Source: a virus
IMG/VR virus record: IMGVR_UViG_3300020205_004424
Coordinates: 1-53,673 of that record
Length of the DNA: 53,673 nucleotides
Direction: 5' to 3' (one strand)
Shown: positions 1 through 7,722 of the stretch, piece by piece
How the letters are laid out: every line of letters begins with the position of its first letter
Position numbering within the stretch: the stretch's first letter is position 1
Translations under genes and position numbers: made by a program
Notes under the pieces: model-generated
What the model was told of the DNA's origin: nothing
Database searches by the model: none
What the model saw: only the letters and a program-made list of their open reading frames with translations

Positions 1-2
1 TA

Positions 3-422
3 TATTTACGTGAAATTATTCATGTAAACGATGATGATAAAGAAATTTTAGAGGAAACTGACTTAGGTAACTATGGAATGTATGAAGGTGTTAAAGTACC
101 TTTAGACTTACCTATGTTGGAGGAAGAAGAACTCGAAGAAGCAGATAAAAAGAAAACACCACCAATTGGAAAACCAAAACGTGGAGGATCTAAAAAATTC
201 TATGTTTACGTAAGAGATAAAGGTAAAGTTAAAAAAGTATCTTTTGGAGACACAACTGGGTTATCTGTTAAAATTAATGATCCTAAAGCTAGGCAAGCAT
301 TTGCGAAAAGACATAGATGTTCTGAAAAAACTGACCGTACAAAACCTTCATATTGGAGTTGTAGAATCGGTCGTTACTGGAAACAACTAGGAGGCGCAAA
401 AAACTTTAGTGGTTTTTGGTGA
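3..422 (+). CDS. Conserved phage protein, 5' end outside window
   Basis: The reading frame is open from base 3, so the gene begins left of the window; the first ATG inside (78) is internal. The visible part is about 139 residues: an acidic linker rich in E and D, then a basic C-terminal domain with KKFYVYVRDKGKVKKVSFGD, a conserved HRCSEK segment, YWSCRIGRYW and a terminal GFW. Domains of this type recur, from memory, in marine T4-like phages, often at the C-terminus of head-associated proteins, but no function is established. Two Cys and several His and Trp residues could form a small metal-bound or rigid fold. It precedes a run of small overlapping genes. Confidence 0.75.
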   Translation, partial: YLREIIHVNDDDKEILEETDLGNYGMYEGVKVPLDLPMLEEEELEEADKKKTPPIGKPKRGGSKKFYVYVRDKGKVKKVSFGDTTGLSVKINDPKARQAFAKRHRCSEKTDRTKPSYWSCRIGRYWKQLGGAKNFSGFW

Positions 423-436
423 TAAAACAATATATT

Positions 437-595
437 ATGAAACGATCAGAATTAAAACAATTTATTAAAGAGGAAATTATTAAACATAAAATTTTAGAAG
501 AAAAAAATCAAAAAGCTTCTAAAATAAATCAAAATCTTTCGAATTTAATAGAAAAAATGAAAAAAGACTTCAATATAGAAGATGAACAACTTTGA
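437..595 (+). CDS. Small leader-type protein (52 aa)
   Basis: This is a short ORF starting MKRSELKQFIKEEIIKHKIL and made almost entirely of charged helix. It begins 14 bases after the previous stop and overlaps the next gene by 14 bases, fitting a coupled operon. Its N-terminus matches the leader seen on the genes at 1181, 1426, 2221, 4485, 10511 and 37659 (pattern xLxxxIxEEIxxxxLxE). The protein is little more than leader plus a helical tail. It may be an internal head peptide, but that is inference. Confidence 0.6.
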   Translation: MKRSELKQFIKEEIIKHKILEEKNQKASKINQNLSNLIEKMKKDFNIEDEQL

Positions 596-1184
596 TAAAA
601 TTAAACCTCTTTCTAACAAAATAGATTCTCTTTTACTAGATATAAAAGAAGTAAAACCTAATCTTTTTAGAGAATACACATTGATCGTTGATGACGCTAT
701 AAATGGTTTTATTGATTTAGGAGCAGAATATATAAAAGATAATCCTCAAGAATTTGAAATTTTCTTAAAAAAATTAAACGATATTGTAAAAATATTAGAG
801 TTTATTAAATCTAAAGAAAATATACAAGAAGAAAAAAGCAAACGTGACAGATGTTTACGTATTGCTGATCGTAAGTTTGATAAACCATCGGCTTATAAGT
901 CCGGTGCTGTAGTTAGATGCCGTAAAGGAAGTATTTGGAAAGGTATTAAAGAAGAAGTAATTCGAGAAAAAGCAAAAGAAACTCTTCGTACTTGGTTCAA
1001 ACGTAAAGGGCCTAAAGGAAAAGAAGGTGGATGGGTTGATTGTAATGCTCCTGATGGAGACGGAGGTTATAAAGCATGTGGTAGAAAAGAAGGCGAAAAA
1101 CGCGCCAAATACCCTTCATGCCGCCCAACACCAGCACAATGTAAAACACCTGGTAAAGGTAAAAAATGGGGAAAAACAAAATGA
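582..1184 (+). CDS. DUF5872-type protein with helical N-terminus
   Basis: The product has 200 residues. Residues 1 to about 85 look alpha-helical and acidic. From about residue 87 a basic, Cys-rich C-terminal domain begins: KRDRCLRIADRKF, then SAYKSGAVVRCRKGSIWKG, TWFKRKGPKGKEGGWVDCNA, GYKACGR, and YPSCRPTPAQCKTPGKGKKW. This order matches the DUF5872 family, which is common in phages and algal viruses and has no known role. Five or six conserved Cys suggest metal binding. The start overlaps the preceding ORF by 14 bases and the stop overlaps the next ATG, so translation is probably coupled. Confidence 0.8.
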   Translation: MNNFDKIKPLSNKIDSLLLDIKEVKPNLFREYTLIVDDAINGFIDLGAEYIKDNPQEFEIFLKKLNDIVKILEFIKSKENIQEEKSKRDRCLRIADRKFDKPSAYKSGAVVRCRKGSIWKGIKEEVIREKAKETLRTWFKRKGPKGKEGGWVDCNAPDGDGGYKACGRKEGEKRAKYPSCRPTPAQCKTPGKGKKWGKTK

Positions 1185-1429
1185 TTAAGTTAATAGACAT
1201 ACTCAAAGAACAAACCCAATCGGAAAAATCTCCTGCTTACATGTATTCACCTGTGGGGTTTGGATGTCATGTTTGTAAATTCTACTATGTAGAAAATGAA
1301 AAACATATGTGTGGTAATTCATATTATCAAGAACATACGGGAACTGCTGAATTAATAGATAATGAAGGAAATCAAATTAAAGATCCTTCAAAATGGTGTT
1401 CAAATTGGTTTTTACCTAAAGAAAAATGA
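1181..1429 (+). CDS. Small four-cysteine protein with leader
   Basis: The start at 1181 forms an ATGA overlap with the preceding stop and gives an 82-residue product beginning MIKLIDILKEQTQSE, the recurrent leader of this locus; an in-frame ATG at 1166 is less likely. The body holds CHVCKFYYV, HMCGNSYYQ and WCSNWF: a CxxC pair, then single Cys residues, with aromatic residues around them. This could be a zinc or iron-sulfur fold, but the family is not identified. The leader carries an L-K-E/Q site similar to gp21-type protease sites. Confidence 0.75.
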   Translation: MIKLIDILKEQTQSEKSPAYMYSPVGFGCHVCKFYYVENEKHMCGNSYYQEHTGTAELIDNEGNQIKDPSKWCSNWFLPKEK

Positions 1430-1962
1430 TTAAACTTGTAGACATATTAAATGAAATCCAAATTCAACCTAAAAAAAAAATAGGTTCTGGAGAGCATGGG
1501 AGCGTTTATAATTCTAGAGAAAATAAAATCATCAAAAAATCTAATGGTTTAAAAGGATTTTCCCAAGAGGAAATAGAAAATTATCAACTTTTTAATCAAC
1601 ATCCTGATATGTTTCCTCATATTTACAAATTAACTCAAGATTATGTAATTATGGATAAAATAGATTCTCCTAGTAAAGAATTGATGGATGTTTATAATTT
1701 TTTAGATGATGTGGATATATGGAGAGATGATGATTTTTTAACCAACATATATGATGAGGTTAAAAATAATAACTTAAAAATCTTCCAACAATCCCTTCAA
1801 AAAGCTAAAGAGTTAAATAGAATGGATATATATGATACTTTAAAAAAATGTTTAAATTTTTGTATTGAATTAAATAAATTATTTAAAAATAAATTTGTAG
1901 ATATACAATTAAGTAATGTAGGAATTGATGATAAAGGTAAAATAAAAATATTTGACCTGTAA
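1426..1962 (+). CDS. Protein kinase-like protein with leader
   Basis: The product has 178 residues. After the leader MIKLVDILNE there is a textbook glycine loop, GSGEHGSV (20-27), Lys residues at 37-38 in the ATP-lysine region, a hinge-like VIMDKI (74-79), a catalytic-loop-like DIQLSN with D159 and N164 spaced as in HRDxKxxN, and FDL at the C-terminal end in place of DFG. The protein stops immediately after this, so the whole substrate-binding C-lobe beyond the DFG position is missing. It is either a minimal kinase or a pseudokinase. Start and stop overlap or abut neighbours (ATGA at the start). Co-location with other leader-bearing genes suggests it may be packaged and injected, like T4 Alt; this is inference. 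Confidence 0.75.
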   Translation: MIKLVDILNEIQIQPKKKIGSGEHGSVYNSRENKIIKKSNGLKGFSQEEIENYQLFNQHPDMFPHIYKLTQDYVIMDKIDSPSKELMDVYNFLDDVDIWRDDDFLTNIYDEVKNNNLKIFQQSLQKAKELNRMDIYDTLKKCLNFCIELNKLFKNKFVDIQLSNVGIDDKGKIKIFDL

Positions 1963-1963
1963 A

Positions 1964-2224
1964 ATGAAACCATACACTGACATAGAAGTTACAGATAAAT
2001 ATATTATTCGTGAATTCAACGAAAATATAGATCCAATTGAACTACTATGGCACCGTGATGATGAAGACAGAACAGTTGAAATCTTAGAAGACACAGACTG
2101 GCAACTCCAGTTAGATAATCAGTTGCCTACCTCACTAAAAGAACGTATATTTATACCAAGACACGAATGGCATAGAGTCATTAAAGGAAATGGTACTTTA
2201 AAATTAAAGATACATAAATCATGA
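1964..2224 (+). CDS. Cupin-like conserved phage protein
   Basis: The ATG at 1964 gives 86 residues; an upstream in-frame TTG at 1952 overlaps the kinase-like gene and is less likely. Features are KYIIREF, a WHRDDEDR segment, WQLQLDN, and IFIPRHEWHRVIKG near the C-terminus. His residues in two strands, spaced as in small cupins, suggest a metal-binding beta-barrel. Homologues are familiar from marine phages as hypothetical proteins. It overlaps the next gene by four bases (ATGA). The function is unknown. Confidence 0.7.
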   Translation: MKPYTDIEVTDKYIIREFNENIDPIELLWHRDDEDRTVEILEDTDWQLQLDNQLPTSLKERIFIPRHEWHRVIKGNGTLKLKIHKS

Positions 2225-2505
2225 AATTAGATAATTTAAAACAGTTGGTACAAGAGGAACTTAAACGTGCTTTGAGTGAAGGAATGACCAAAGATCAAGT
2301 CCCTACTGAACCTGGAAAATATAAAATCGAATATACTGTTGATAACGGATCAGGAGCTGATCTAGATGTAGTAAACGTTTCACAAAATGATATAGACGAT
2401 GCCATTAATTCAGGAACAAATTCATTATGGTTTTGGAAATCATTGATCGATAACAACCTTTTTGGACGTGGAGATCGAGTAATGAACGTTGAGAAAATAG
2501 CATAA
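2221..2505 (+). CDS. Leader-bearing small protein (94 aa)
   Basis: The N-terminus is MKLDNLKQLVQEELKRALSE followed by G, the clearest copy of the recurrent leader. It contains L-S-E/G, which fits the T4 prohead-protease consensus [LI]-x-E before A or G. The remaining ~70 residues look like a small mixed alpha/beta domain with no recognised family. It is the last gene before a strong terminator. A head-internal cargo protein is the favoured but unproven idea. Confidence 0.75.
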   Translation: MKLDNLKQLVQEELKRALSEGMTKDQVPTEPGKYKIEYTVDNGSGADLDVVNVSQNDIDDAINSGTNSLWFWKSLIDNNLFGRGDRVMNVEKIA

Positions 2506-2553
2506 CATATAGACAGATTCATAGCCTGTCGACTTAAAAAAATTAGTAGAGCT

Positions 2554-2587
2554 GTGGCCTAATCTTTGGATTAGGTCACTTTTTTTT
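2554..2587 (+). terminator. Intrinsic terminator
   Basis: An 11-bp stem (GTGGCCTAATC with GATTAGGTCAC, one G-T pair) with a TTTG loop is followed by eight T. It closes the operon of small genes and separates it from the FAD enzyme. Confidence 0.9.
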
Positions 2588-2607
2588 GTATATTAAAAAG
2601 TAATAAA

Positions 2608-3927
2608 ATGAATATGGATAAAAAAATTGTAATAGTAGGAGCTGGAGTTGCTGGTGTCAATGCTGCAACAAAATTAGTGGATAATGGATATCCTGGAGAA
2701 TTAATCACAATTATTGATATGGGTAAAGATCCATACCAACGTAAACCTGAAGAAGTAATGACAGGTTTCCTAGGTGCTGGGGGTTGGTCTGATGGAAAAT
2801 TAACTTACCATACAGCAATTGGAGGTCAATTGTCAAAATATTGTGGTGAGGATAAAGCAATGGAATTGATGGATCAAGTCATTACTAACTTTAAACGTTT
2901 CCACCCTAAACCAGAGGAAGTACAATGTTCAAATCCTGAAGAGGAACCTGAATTTATTAAACCTTATTTTGGTTTACGACTATTCCCAGTATGGCACGTA
3001 GGTACAGATTATTTATCTGAAATTGCTAAAAATTGGTACGATTATTTAGTATCTAAAGGTGTTGAATTTCGATGGGAACGAAAAGTAGAATGGATTAATT
3101 TTGATACTAAAACAGTATGGTACAAACCATTGAATTCAGTAGGTGGTTTAACTTTAGAATATGATGAACTTATTTTTGCAGTAGGCAAATCAGGTATTGA
3201 TTTTGCTCAAGAATTAGCTAATAAATACGAACTACCAGATGAACCTAAATCAGTACAAATTGGTGTTCGATTTGAAGCACCACAAGAACACTTCCAAAAA
3301 CTAATCGATATTTCATATGACTTCAAGTTATATAGAAAATTTGATAATGAAGGAGTTTCGCTACGTTCATTCTGTACAAATAATAATGCTGCTTATGTTG
3401 CTGTAGAGGAAACATATGGTGATCATTCATATAATGGACATGCTAAGAAAGACGAAGCATATAGAAACAATATGACTAACTTTGGTATCTTGATGGAAAT
3501 TAATGGTATTGAAGATCCATTTACTTGGTCACGTGATGTAGTAAATAAATTACAATCAAATGGTACTGGTTTATATTATAGTCCATCTCGTCAACCATCA
3601 ACTACATCTGAAGGTAATGGTGTAACATCAACTCAAATTAGTTTAGATACTTTAACTCATGTTGTTGAACCTGCTATGGAAGGTTACTTTAAATATGTTA
3701 TGGATTTTATCATGGATATGAAAAAAGTATTTCCAACATTGCAAGACGATTGGGGAATGTATATTCCTGAGGTAAAATATCTATCACCTGAGGTAAAAGT
3801 AAACTATGAGGATCTTAGTTTGATCGATTATCCTAACGTACATTTCGTAGGTGATGCTTTAAGCGCACGCGGAATTACAGTGTCAGGAGCACAAGCAATT
3901 TATGTAGTAGAAAGTTTTTTAAAATAA
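2608..3927 (+). CDS. FAD-dependent oxidoreductase
   Basis: This 439-residue product has the FAD Rossmann motif GAGVAG at residues 11-16 after a beta strand (KIVIVGAG). A second conserved block lies at the C-terminus (NVHFVGDALSARGITVSGAQ), typical of FAD-dependent dehydrogenases of the COG2509 type. A GxGGWSDGKLT stretch near residues 56-66 is also typical of that group. Substrate and partner are unknown. The gene follows a terminator with no late-type box, so it is probably read from its own promoter in an AT-rich gap. The next gene starts four bases after the stop. It looks like an auxiliary metabolic gene placed beside a P-loop kinase. Confidence 0.85.
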   Translation: MNMDKKIVIVGAGVAGVNAATKLVDNGYPGELITIIDMGKDPYQRKPEEVMTGFLGAGGWSDGKLTYHTAIGGQLSKYCGEDKAMELMDQVITNFKRFHPKPEEVQCSNPEEEPEFIKPYFGLRLFPVWHVGTDYLSEIAKNWYDYLVSKGVEFRWERKVEWINFDTKTVWYKPLNSVGGLTLEYDELIFAVGKSGIDFAQELANKYELPDEPKSVQIGVRFEAPQEHFQKLIDISYDFKLYRKFDNEGVSLRSFCTNNNAAYVAVEETYGDHSYNGHAKKDEAYRNNMTNFGILMEINGIEDPFTWSRDVVNKLQSNGTGLYYSPSRQPSTTSEGNGVTSTQISLDTLTHVVEPAMEGYFKYVMDFIMDMKKVFPTLQDDWGMYIPEVKYLSPEVKVNYEDLSLIDYPNVHFVGDALSARGITVSGAQAIYVVESFLK

Positions 3928-3931
3928 AGTT

Positions 3932-4462
3932 ATGAGAATAGGTTTTTGTGGTACAATTTCAGTTGGTAAAACAACACTAGTTAATGCATTAAAAGAATTA
4001 CCTGAGTTTGCTGATTATGAATTTCGAACTGAGCGTTCAAAATATTTACGTGATTTAGGTATTCCATTGAATACTGATTCAACATTAAAAGGTCAATTTG
4101 TATTTTTTGCTGAACGTTCAAGTGAATTATATTTAGAAAATATAATTACAGATCGTACAGTAATTGATGTAATGGCATTTACACGTTCAGCTGTGTCAAT
4201 TCCATTTTTTATAGCCGATACAATAAACGAGGCTGCTTCGCATTTATTGCGCGAATATGATTATATCTTCTATGTTTCACCTGAGGGTGTTGAATTGGAA
4301 GATAATGGTGTTCGCACAACAGATATGGAATATCGTAAAGAAATTGATAAAGAGATTTGTAAACTTATCGAAAAATATAAAACTAAAATTCCTCATTTTG
4401 CTAGACTATCAGGTACTACCGAGGAAAGAATCGAGAAACTTAAAAGAGTAATAGGACTCTAA
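3932..4462 (+). CDS. P-loop nucleoside/nucleotide kinase-like ATPase (AAA_28 type)
   Basis: The product has 176 residues. The Walker A loop GTISVGKTT is at the N-terminus; ITDRTVIDVMAF in mid-protein resembles the DR(S) lid-substrate region of deoxynucleoside and nicotinamide-riboside kinases (NadR C-terminal, AAA_28). The fold call is firm, the substrate is not. It begins four bases after the FAD enzyme stop with an AAAGTTATG start context. The pairing may concern nucleotide or cofactor metabolism, but nothing in the sequence proves that. Confidence 0.8.
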   Translation: MRIGFCGTISVGKTTLVNALKELPEFADYEFRTERSKYLRDLGIPLNTDSTLKGQFVFFAERSSELYLENIITDRTVIDVMAFTRSAVSIPFFIADTINEAASHLLREYDYIFYVSPEGVELEDNGVRTTDMEYRKEIDKEICKLIEKYKTKIPHFARLSGTTEERIEKLKRVIGL

Positions 4463-4466
4463 TATT

Positions 4467-4474
4467 TATAAATA
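4467..4474 (+). promoter_or_regulatory. T4-like late promoter box TATAAATA
   Basis: A perfect TATAAATA lies within ATATTTATAAATAAAA, ending 10 bases before the ATG at 4485. It matches the T4 gp55-dependent late-promoter core. The implied transcript start is only a few bases before the ATG. Confidence 0.8.
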
Positions 4475-4484
4475 AAATTAGACA

Positions 4485-5402
4485 ATGAAAAAATCCCGTT
4501 TACTCGAAATCATACGTGAAGAAATTAGTGAGGCATTGAATGTACTCGTTACTAATAAAAAAGGCGAAACTACTACTATGCCTTTTAACACCCCAGATGA
4601 GAAAAAAGCTGTAACTAATCTAAAAGCAGATAGTAATATTACAAATATTGAAACTACTGCGGGTCAAAACATTAAAGAAGATGATCTAAACGAAATTCCT
4701 GATTTCGGTGGTCGATTCGATTCACAAGTAGCAGCAAAATATGGTGAAGGTCAAACCCTAGAAGATGCTACAAAAGACATTACAGATGAGATTCTTAAAG
4801 ATATGGGTCTTAGCCGTGACGATCTTAAAAAAGATGCTGATAAAGCAAAAGAAGTACTTAAAGCTATCCGCTCTAAAGTAGTTGGTAAAAACCAAGATTC
4901 ACGTGTTAAAAAAGCACTAGAAAAACAAACAGAATTTGATGATTCAGGTAATGCACTTCAAGCAAACCAAACCAATAATGCAATTTTAAAAGCATTAGGT
5001 TTAAAAGAACCTGGACAACGTGGTAGAAAAGCTGATCCAAACAAACCAGAAAAAGCACCTTCGACAGGCAAAAAAGGAAGACCAGCCGGTGAACCTAAAG
5101 CAAAAGTAGCTACTCGTACAGCTGGAGATGATGGATTTGATAATGTATCTTATTCTGAAGAAGATGATGAAGTAGCAGCAGCTACTAAAGCAATAAGTGG
5201 TGATGAAACTGCTAAAGAATTGGGTAATACACCTGAAGAAAAGAAAGTAAAATTCAATCAATTTTTAGCATCCGTTAAGAAAAATAAAGAAGATAAAGCT
5301 AAAATTGAAGGTATTTTAAAACTAGCAAAAGACAAATTCAAATTTCCTAAAACAATGATGGATGATTTGAAACGTGCTGCTGGTCGAGAAGTAGAAGCAT
5401 GA
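4485..5402 (+). CDS. Leader-bearing charged protein with AT-hook-like motifs
   Basis: The product has 305 residues. It starts with the recurrent leader MKKSRLLEIIREEISEALN, which contains I-S-E/A, a match to the gp21-type cleavage consensus. The rest is hydrophilic, Lys/Glu/Asp-rich, probably partly disordered. Two basic patches, RGRKADP and KKGRPAGEP, around residues 180-200 resemble minor-groove AT-hooks. It sits upstream of the lysis-like and terminase genes under a late box. Candidates are an internal head protein that binds DNA or, less likely, a small-terminase analogue. No family was recognised. Confidence 0.7.
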   Translation: MKKSRLLEIIREEISEALNVLVTNKKGETTTMPFNTPDEKKAVTNLKADSNITNIETTAGQNIKEDDLNEIPDFGGRFDSQVAAKYGEGQTLEDATKDITDEILKDMGLSRDDLKKDADKAKEVLKAIRSKVVGKNQDSRVKKALEKQTEFDDSGNALQANQTNNAILKALGLKEPGQRGRKADPNKPEKAPSTGKKGRPAGEPKAKVATRTAGDDGFDNVSYSEEDDEVAAATKAISGDETAKELGNTPEEKKVKFNQFLASVKKNKEDKAKIEGILKLAKDKFKFPKTMMDDLKRAAGREVEA

Positions 5403-5761
5403 TACTAAATAAAACATTTCAACTAAAGTTATCCCATCTTATTATAGGTGGGATACTTTTATTGTTACTCGTATTTTTAGTTAAATGTAAACCAACACCT
5501 GTACAAACAAACAAATACGACAAACAAAAACAAGAAATTGAACGTTTAAAAAACCGTATTGAATTGTTAAAGTTTGGCCAACAAGCATTAAACAAACAAT
5601 TAGATCAACAAAATCATATTGTTGATTCATTGAATATAGAAATTAAACATACAGAAAAAGAGCTACAAACAACACGCACCTATTATGGCAACAAAATTAA
5701 AGATCTTACTAGTGCTTCTAATACTGAGCTCGATCAGTTTTTCTCAGACCGTTACAGATAA
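5399..5761 (+). CDS. Inner-membrane spanin-like protein
   Basis: The product has 120 residues: a short basic N-terminus, one transmembrane helix (LIIGGILLLLLVFLVKC, about residues 15-31), then a long coiled coil and a C-terminal ELDQFFSDRYR segment. The arrangement fits an i-spanin of the kind seen in Bacteroidota phages. The start overlaps the previous stop (ATGA). The 3' end overlaps the next gene by 77 bases in another frame, a typical spanin arrangement. The lysis role is inferred from architecture and context. Confidence 0.6.
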   Translation: MILNKTFQLKLSHLIIGGILLLLLVFLVKCKPTPVQTNKYDKQKQEIERLKNRIELLKFGQQALNKQLDQQNHIVDSLNIEIKHTEKELQTTRTYYGNKIKDLTSASNTELDQFFSDRYR

Positions 5762-6113
5762 AATTTGTTTTTCACACGATAAAGCACGAGCAATTGCAAT
5801 CGACCTTACACGAGGTGATTCGGCTATTGCTGAGTTAAAAGTTGTAAACAAAATGGTATGGCAGTTAAATGAAAAAATTGACGCCAAAGATAGCACAATC
5901 AATATTTACATTTCCAAAGAAAAAAATTATCTTGAGCAAACAGCTACATATGAAAAAGCTATGGCTGTACAAGATGAAGTAATCAAAGGTCTTGAAAAAG
6001 ACGTAACTGACCTTACCCGTAAAAATACTAACCTTAAAAGAGGAATTAAATGGTTAGGCGGAGGATTCGTGTCTTCCGTACTTATTATTCTTACATTGGT
6101 GGCAGTTAAATAA
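5685..6113 (+). CDS. Secreted coiled-coil protein, spanin partner candidate
   Basis: The product has 142 residues. An N-terminal signal-like segment (KILLVLLILSSISFSQ) has a possible signal-peptidase site after SFS. A coiled coil occupies the middle and a hydrophobic helix the C-terminus (WLGGGFVSSVLIILTLVAVK). It begins inside the 3' end of the spanin-like gene and its stop overlaps the terminase start (TAATG). It has no clear lipobox, so it is not a classical o-spanin; the pairing with 5399-5761 is the main support. Confidence 0.55.
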   Translation: MATKLKILLVLLILSSISFSQTVTDKICFSHDKARAIAIDLTRGDSAIAELKVVNKMVWQLNEKIDAKDSTINIYISKEKNYLEQTATYEKAMAVQDEVIKGLEKDVTDLTRKNTNLKRGIKWLGGGFVSSVLIILTLVAVK

Positions 6114-7714
6114 TGGAAGAAAAAAGCATTAAACAAGTTGTCCGCGAGGAGTATATAAAGTGTGCCCAATCACCGGCTTACTTTATGAAAAAATACTGCT
6201 ACATTCAGCATCCAAAACGCGGACGTATTCAGTTTAACTTATATCCATTCCAAGAAAAAGTACTTACTCTATTCCAAGAGAACCCATACTCAATTGTACT
6301 TAAATCTCGCCAGTTAGGTATTTCAACATTATCCGCAGGTTATTCACTTTGGTTAATGTTATTTCATGAAGACAAAAACGTACTATGTATTGCAACTAAA
6401 CAGGAAACCGCTAAAAACATGGTTACTAAAGTTAAGTTCATGTACGAAAGTTTACCTTCATGGCTTAAATTTGCAAGTAAACCTGACGAAGCCAATAAAT
6501 TAACTCTCCGATTACCAAATGGATCCCAAGTTAAAGCAGTTGGAGCATCAGCAGATGCAGGTCGATCAGAAGCCGTTTCTTTGTTGATTATAGATGAGGC
6601 AGCCTTCATCCACAATATTGGTGAGATATGGGCTTCAGCTCAACAAACATTAGCTACGGGTGGTGGATGTATTGCATTATCTACACCTTATGGTACAGGT
6701 AACTGGTTTCACCAAACATGGGTTTCTGCTGAAATGGGTGAGAATAGTTTCTTGCCTATTAGATTACCTTGGGAAGTACATCCTGAACGAGATCAATCTT
6801 GGAGAGATCAACAAGATAAAGATTTGGGCATTCGTATGGCAGCCCAAGAATGTGACTGTGACTTTACAACATCTGGTGACACAGTCTTTCAACCAGAAGA
6901 CATTTCTTTTTACGAGCAATTTCACGTAAAAGAACCTCTAGAAAAACGTGGTGTAGATCAAAACCTATGGATTTGGGAACCAGCGGATTATTCAAGGAGT
7001 TATCTGATCGTAGCTGATGTAGCGCGTGGCGATGGCAAGGATTATTCGGCGTTTCACATCTTTGATGTTGAAACATTCACTCAGGTAGGTGAATATAAGG
7101 GACAAATCAATACTAAGGATTATGGTCATCTATTAGTTAGCATTGCAACGGAATATAATAATGCTCTATTAGCTGTCGAAAATCAAAGTGTAGGCTGGTC
7201 AACTGTACAGACCATTTTAGATAGAGGTTATCATAATTTCTATTATTCACCAAAAGGTGGAACAAATAATGTAGATTCTTTCTTTGACCCTTATATGGAT
7301 CATAGTAAAATGACTCCGGGCTTTACAATGTCAAATACAACTCGTCCGATATCAATTGGTAAATTCCAAGAAGCTGTTATGGATAAAGGAGTTGTTTTTC
7401 ATTCTATTCGCCTATTAGAGGAAATGAAAGTATTTATATGGAGAAACGGTAGAGCAGAAGCACAAGGAGGATACAATGATGACTTAATTATGGCATTTTG
7501 TATCGGATGTTACTTACGCGAAACCGCATTTAAATTAAGAACAAGTAATATGGAAATGACTAAAAGCATGTTAAACGGGATTGGAAATTCCAAAACTGCA
7601 TATGCTGGAGGTTATTCCAATGGGCCAAGTTATGCTGATAAGTATAACAATAACCCATTTCAAATTGATAACCCTTACTCAAACGGCAAAGAAGATATTT
7701 CTTGGCTTATATAA
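6113..7714 (+). CDS. gp17: Large terminase (DNA-packaging ATPase/nuclease)
   Basis: The product has 533 residues. Deviant Walker A is KSRQLGIST (64-72), where T4 has SRQLGKTT; the usual lysine before S/T is Ile and a lysine sits at the loop start instead, as in several other phage terminases. Walker B is LLIIDEA (157-163). A coupling motif ALSTP follows at 188-192. The RNase H-like nuclease shows D302 in ADVARGDGKD, E356 in AVENQS and D456/D457 in GGYNDD. It pumps DNA into proheads through the portal, encoded eight bases downstream. Confidence 0.95.
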   Translation: MEEKSIKQVVREEYIKCAQSPAYFMKKYCYIQHPKRGRIQFNLYPFQEKVLTLFQENPYSIVLKSRQLGISTLSAGYSLWLMLFHEDKNVLCIATKQETAKNMVTKVKFMYESLPSWLKFASKPDEANKLTLRLPNGSQVKAVGASADAGRSEAVSLLIIDEAAFIHNIGEIWASAQQTLATGGGCIALSTPYGTGNWFHQTWVSAEMGENSFLPIRLPWEVHPERDQSWRDQQDKDLGIRMAAQECDCDFTTSGDTVFQPEDISFYEQFHVKEPLEKRGVDQNLWIWEPADYSRSYLIVADVARGDGKDYSAFHIFDVETFTQVGEYKGQINTKDYGHLLVSIATEYNNALLAVENQSVGWSTVQTILDRGYHNFYYSPKGGTNNVDSFFDPYMDHSKMTPGFTMSNTTRPISIGKFQEAVMDKGVVFHSIRLLEEMKVFIWRNGRAEAQGGYNDDLIMAFCIGCYLRETAFKLRTSNMEMTKSMLNGIGNSKTAYAGGYSNGPSYADKYNNNPFQIDNPYSNGKEDISWLI

Positions 7715-7722
7715 AATAGAAT

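Noticed and set aside
2506-2553. GACAG/CTGTC hairpin before the terminator
   Set aside because: A five-bp stem with no support; likely chance beside the strong terminator.
5430-5455. TATCCCA/TGGGATA hairpin followed by CTTTTATT
   Set aside because: It lies in the coding sequence of the spanin-like transmembrane helix with a large loop and weak T-run; probably chance.
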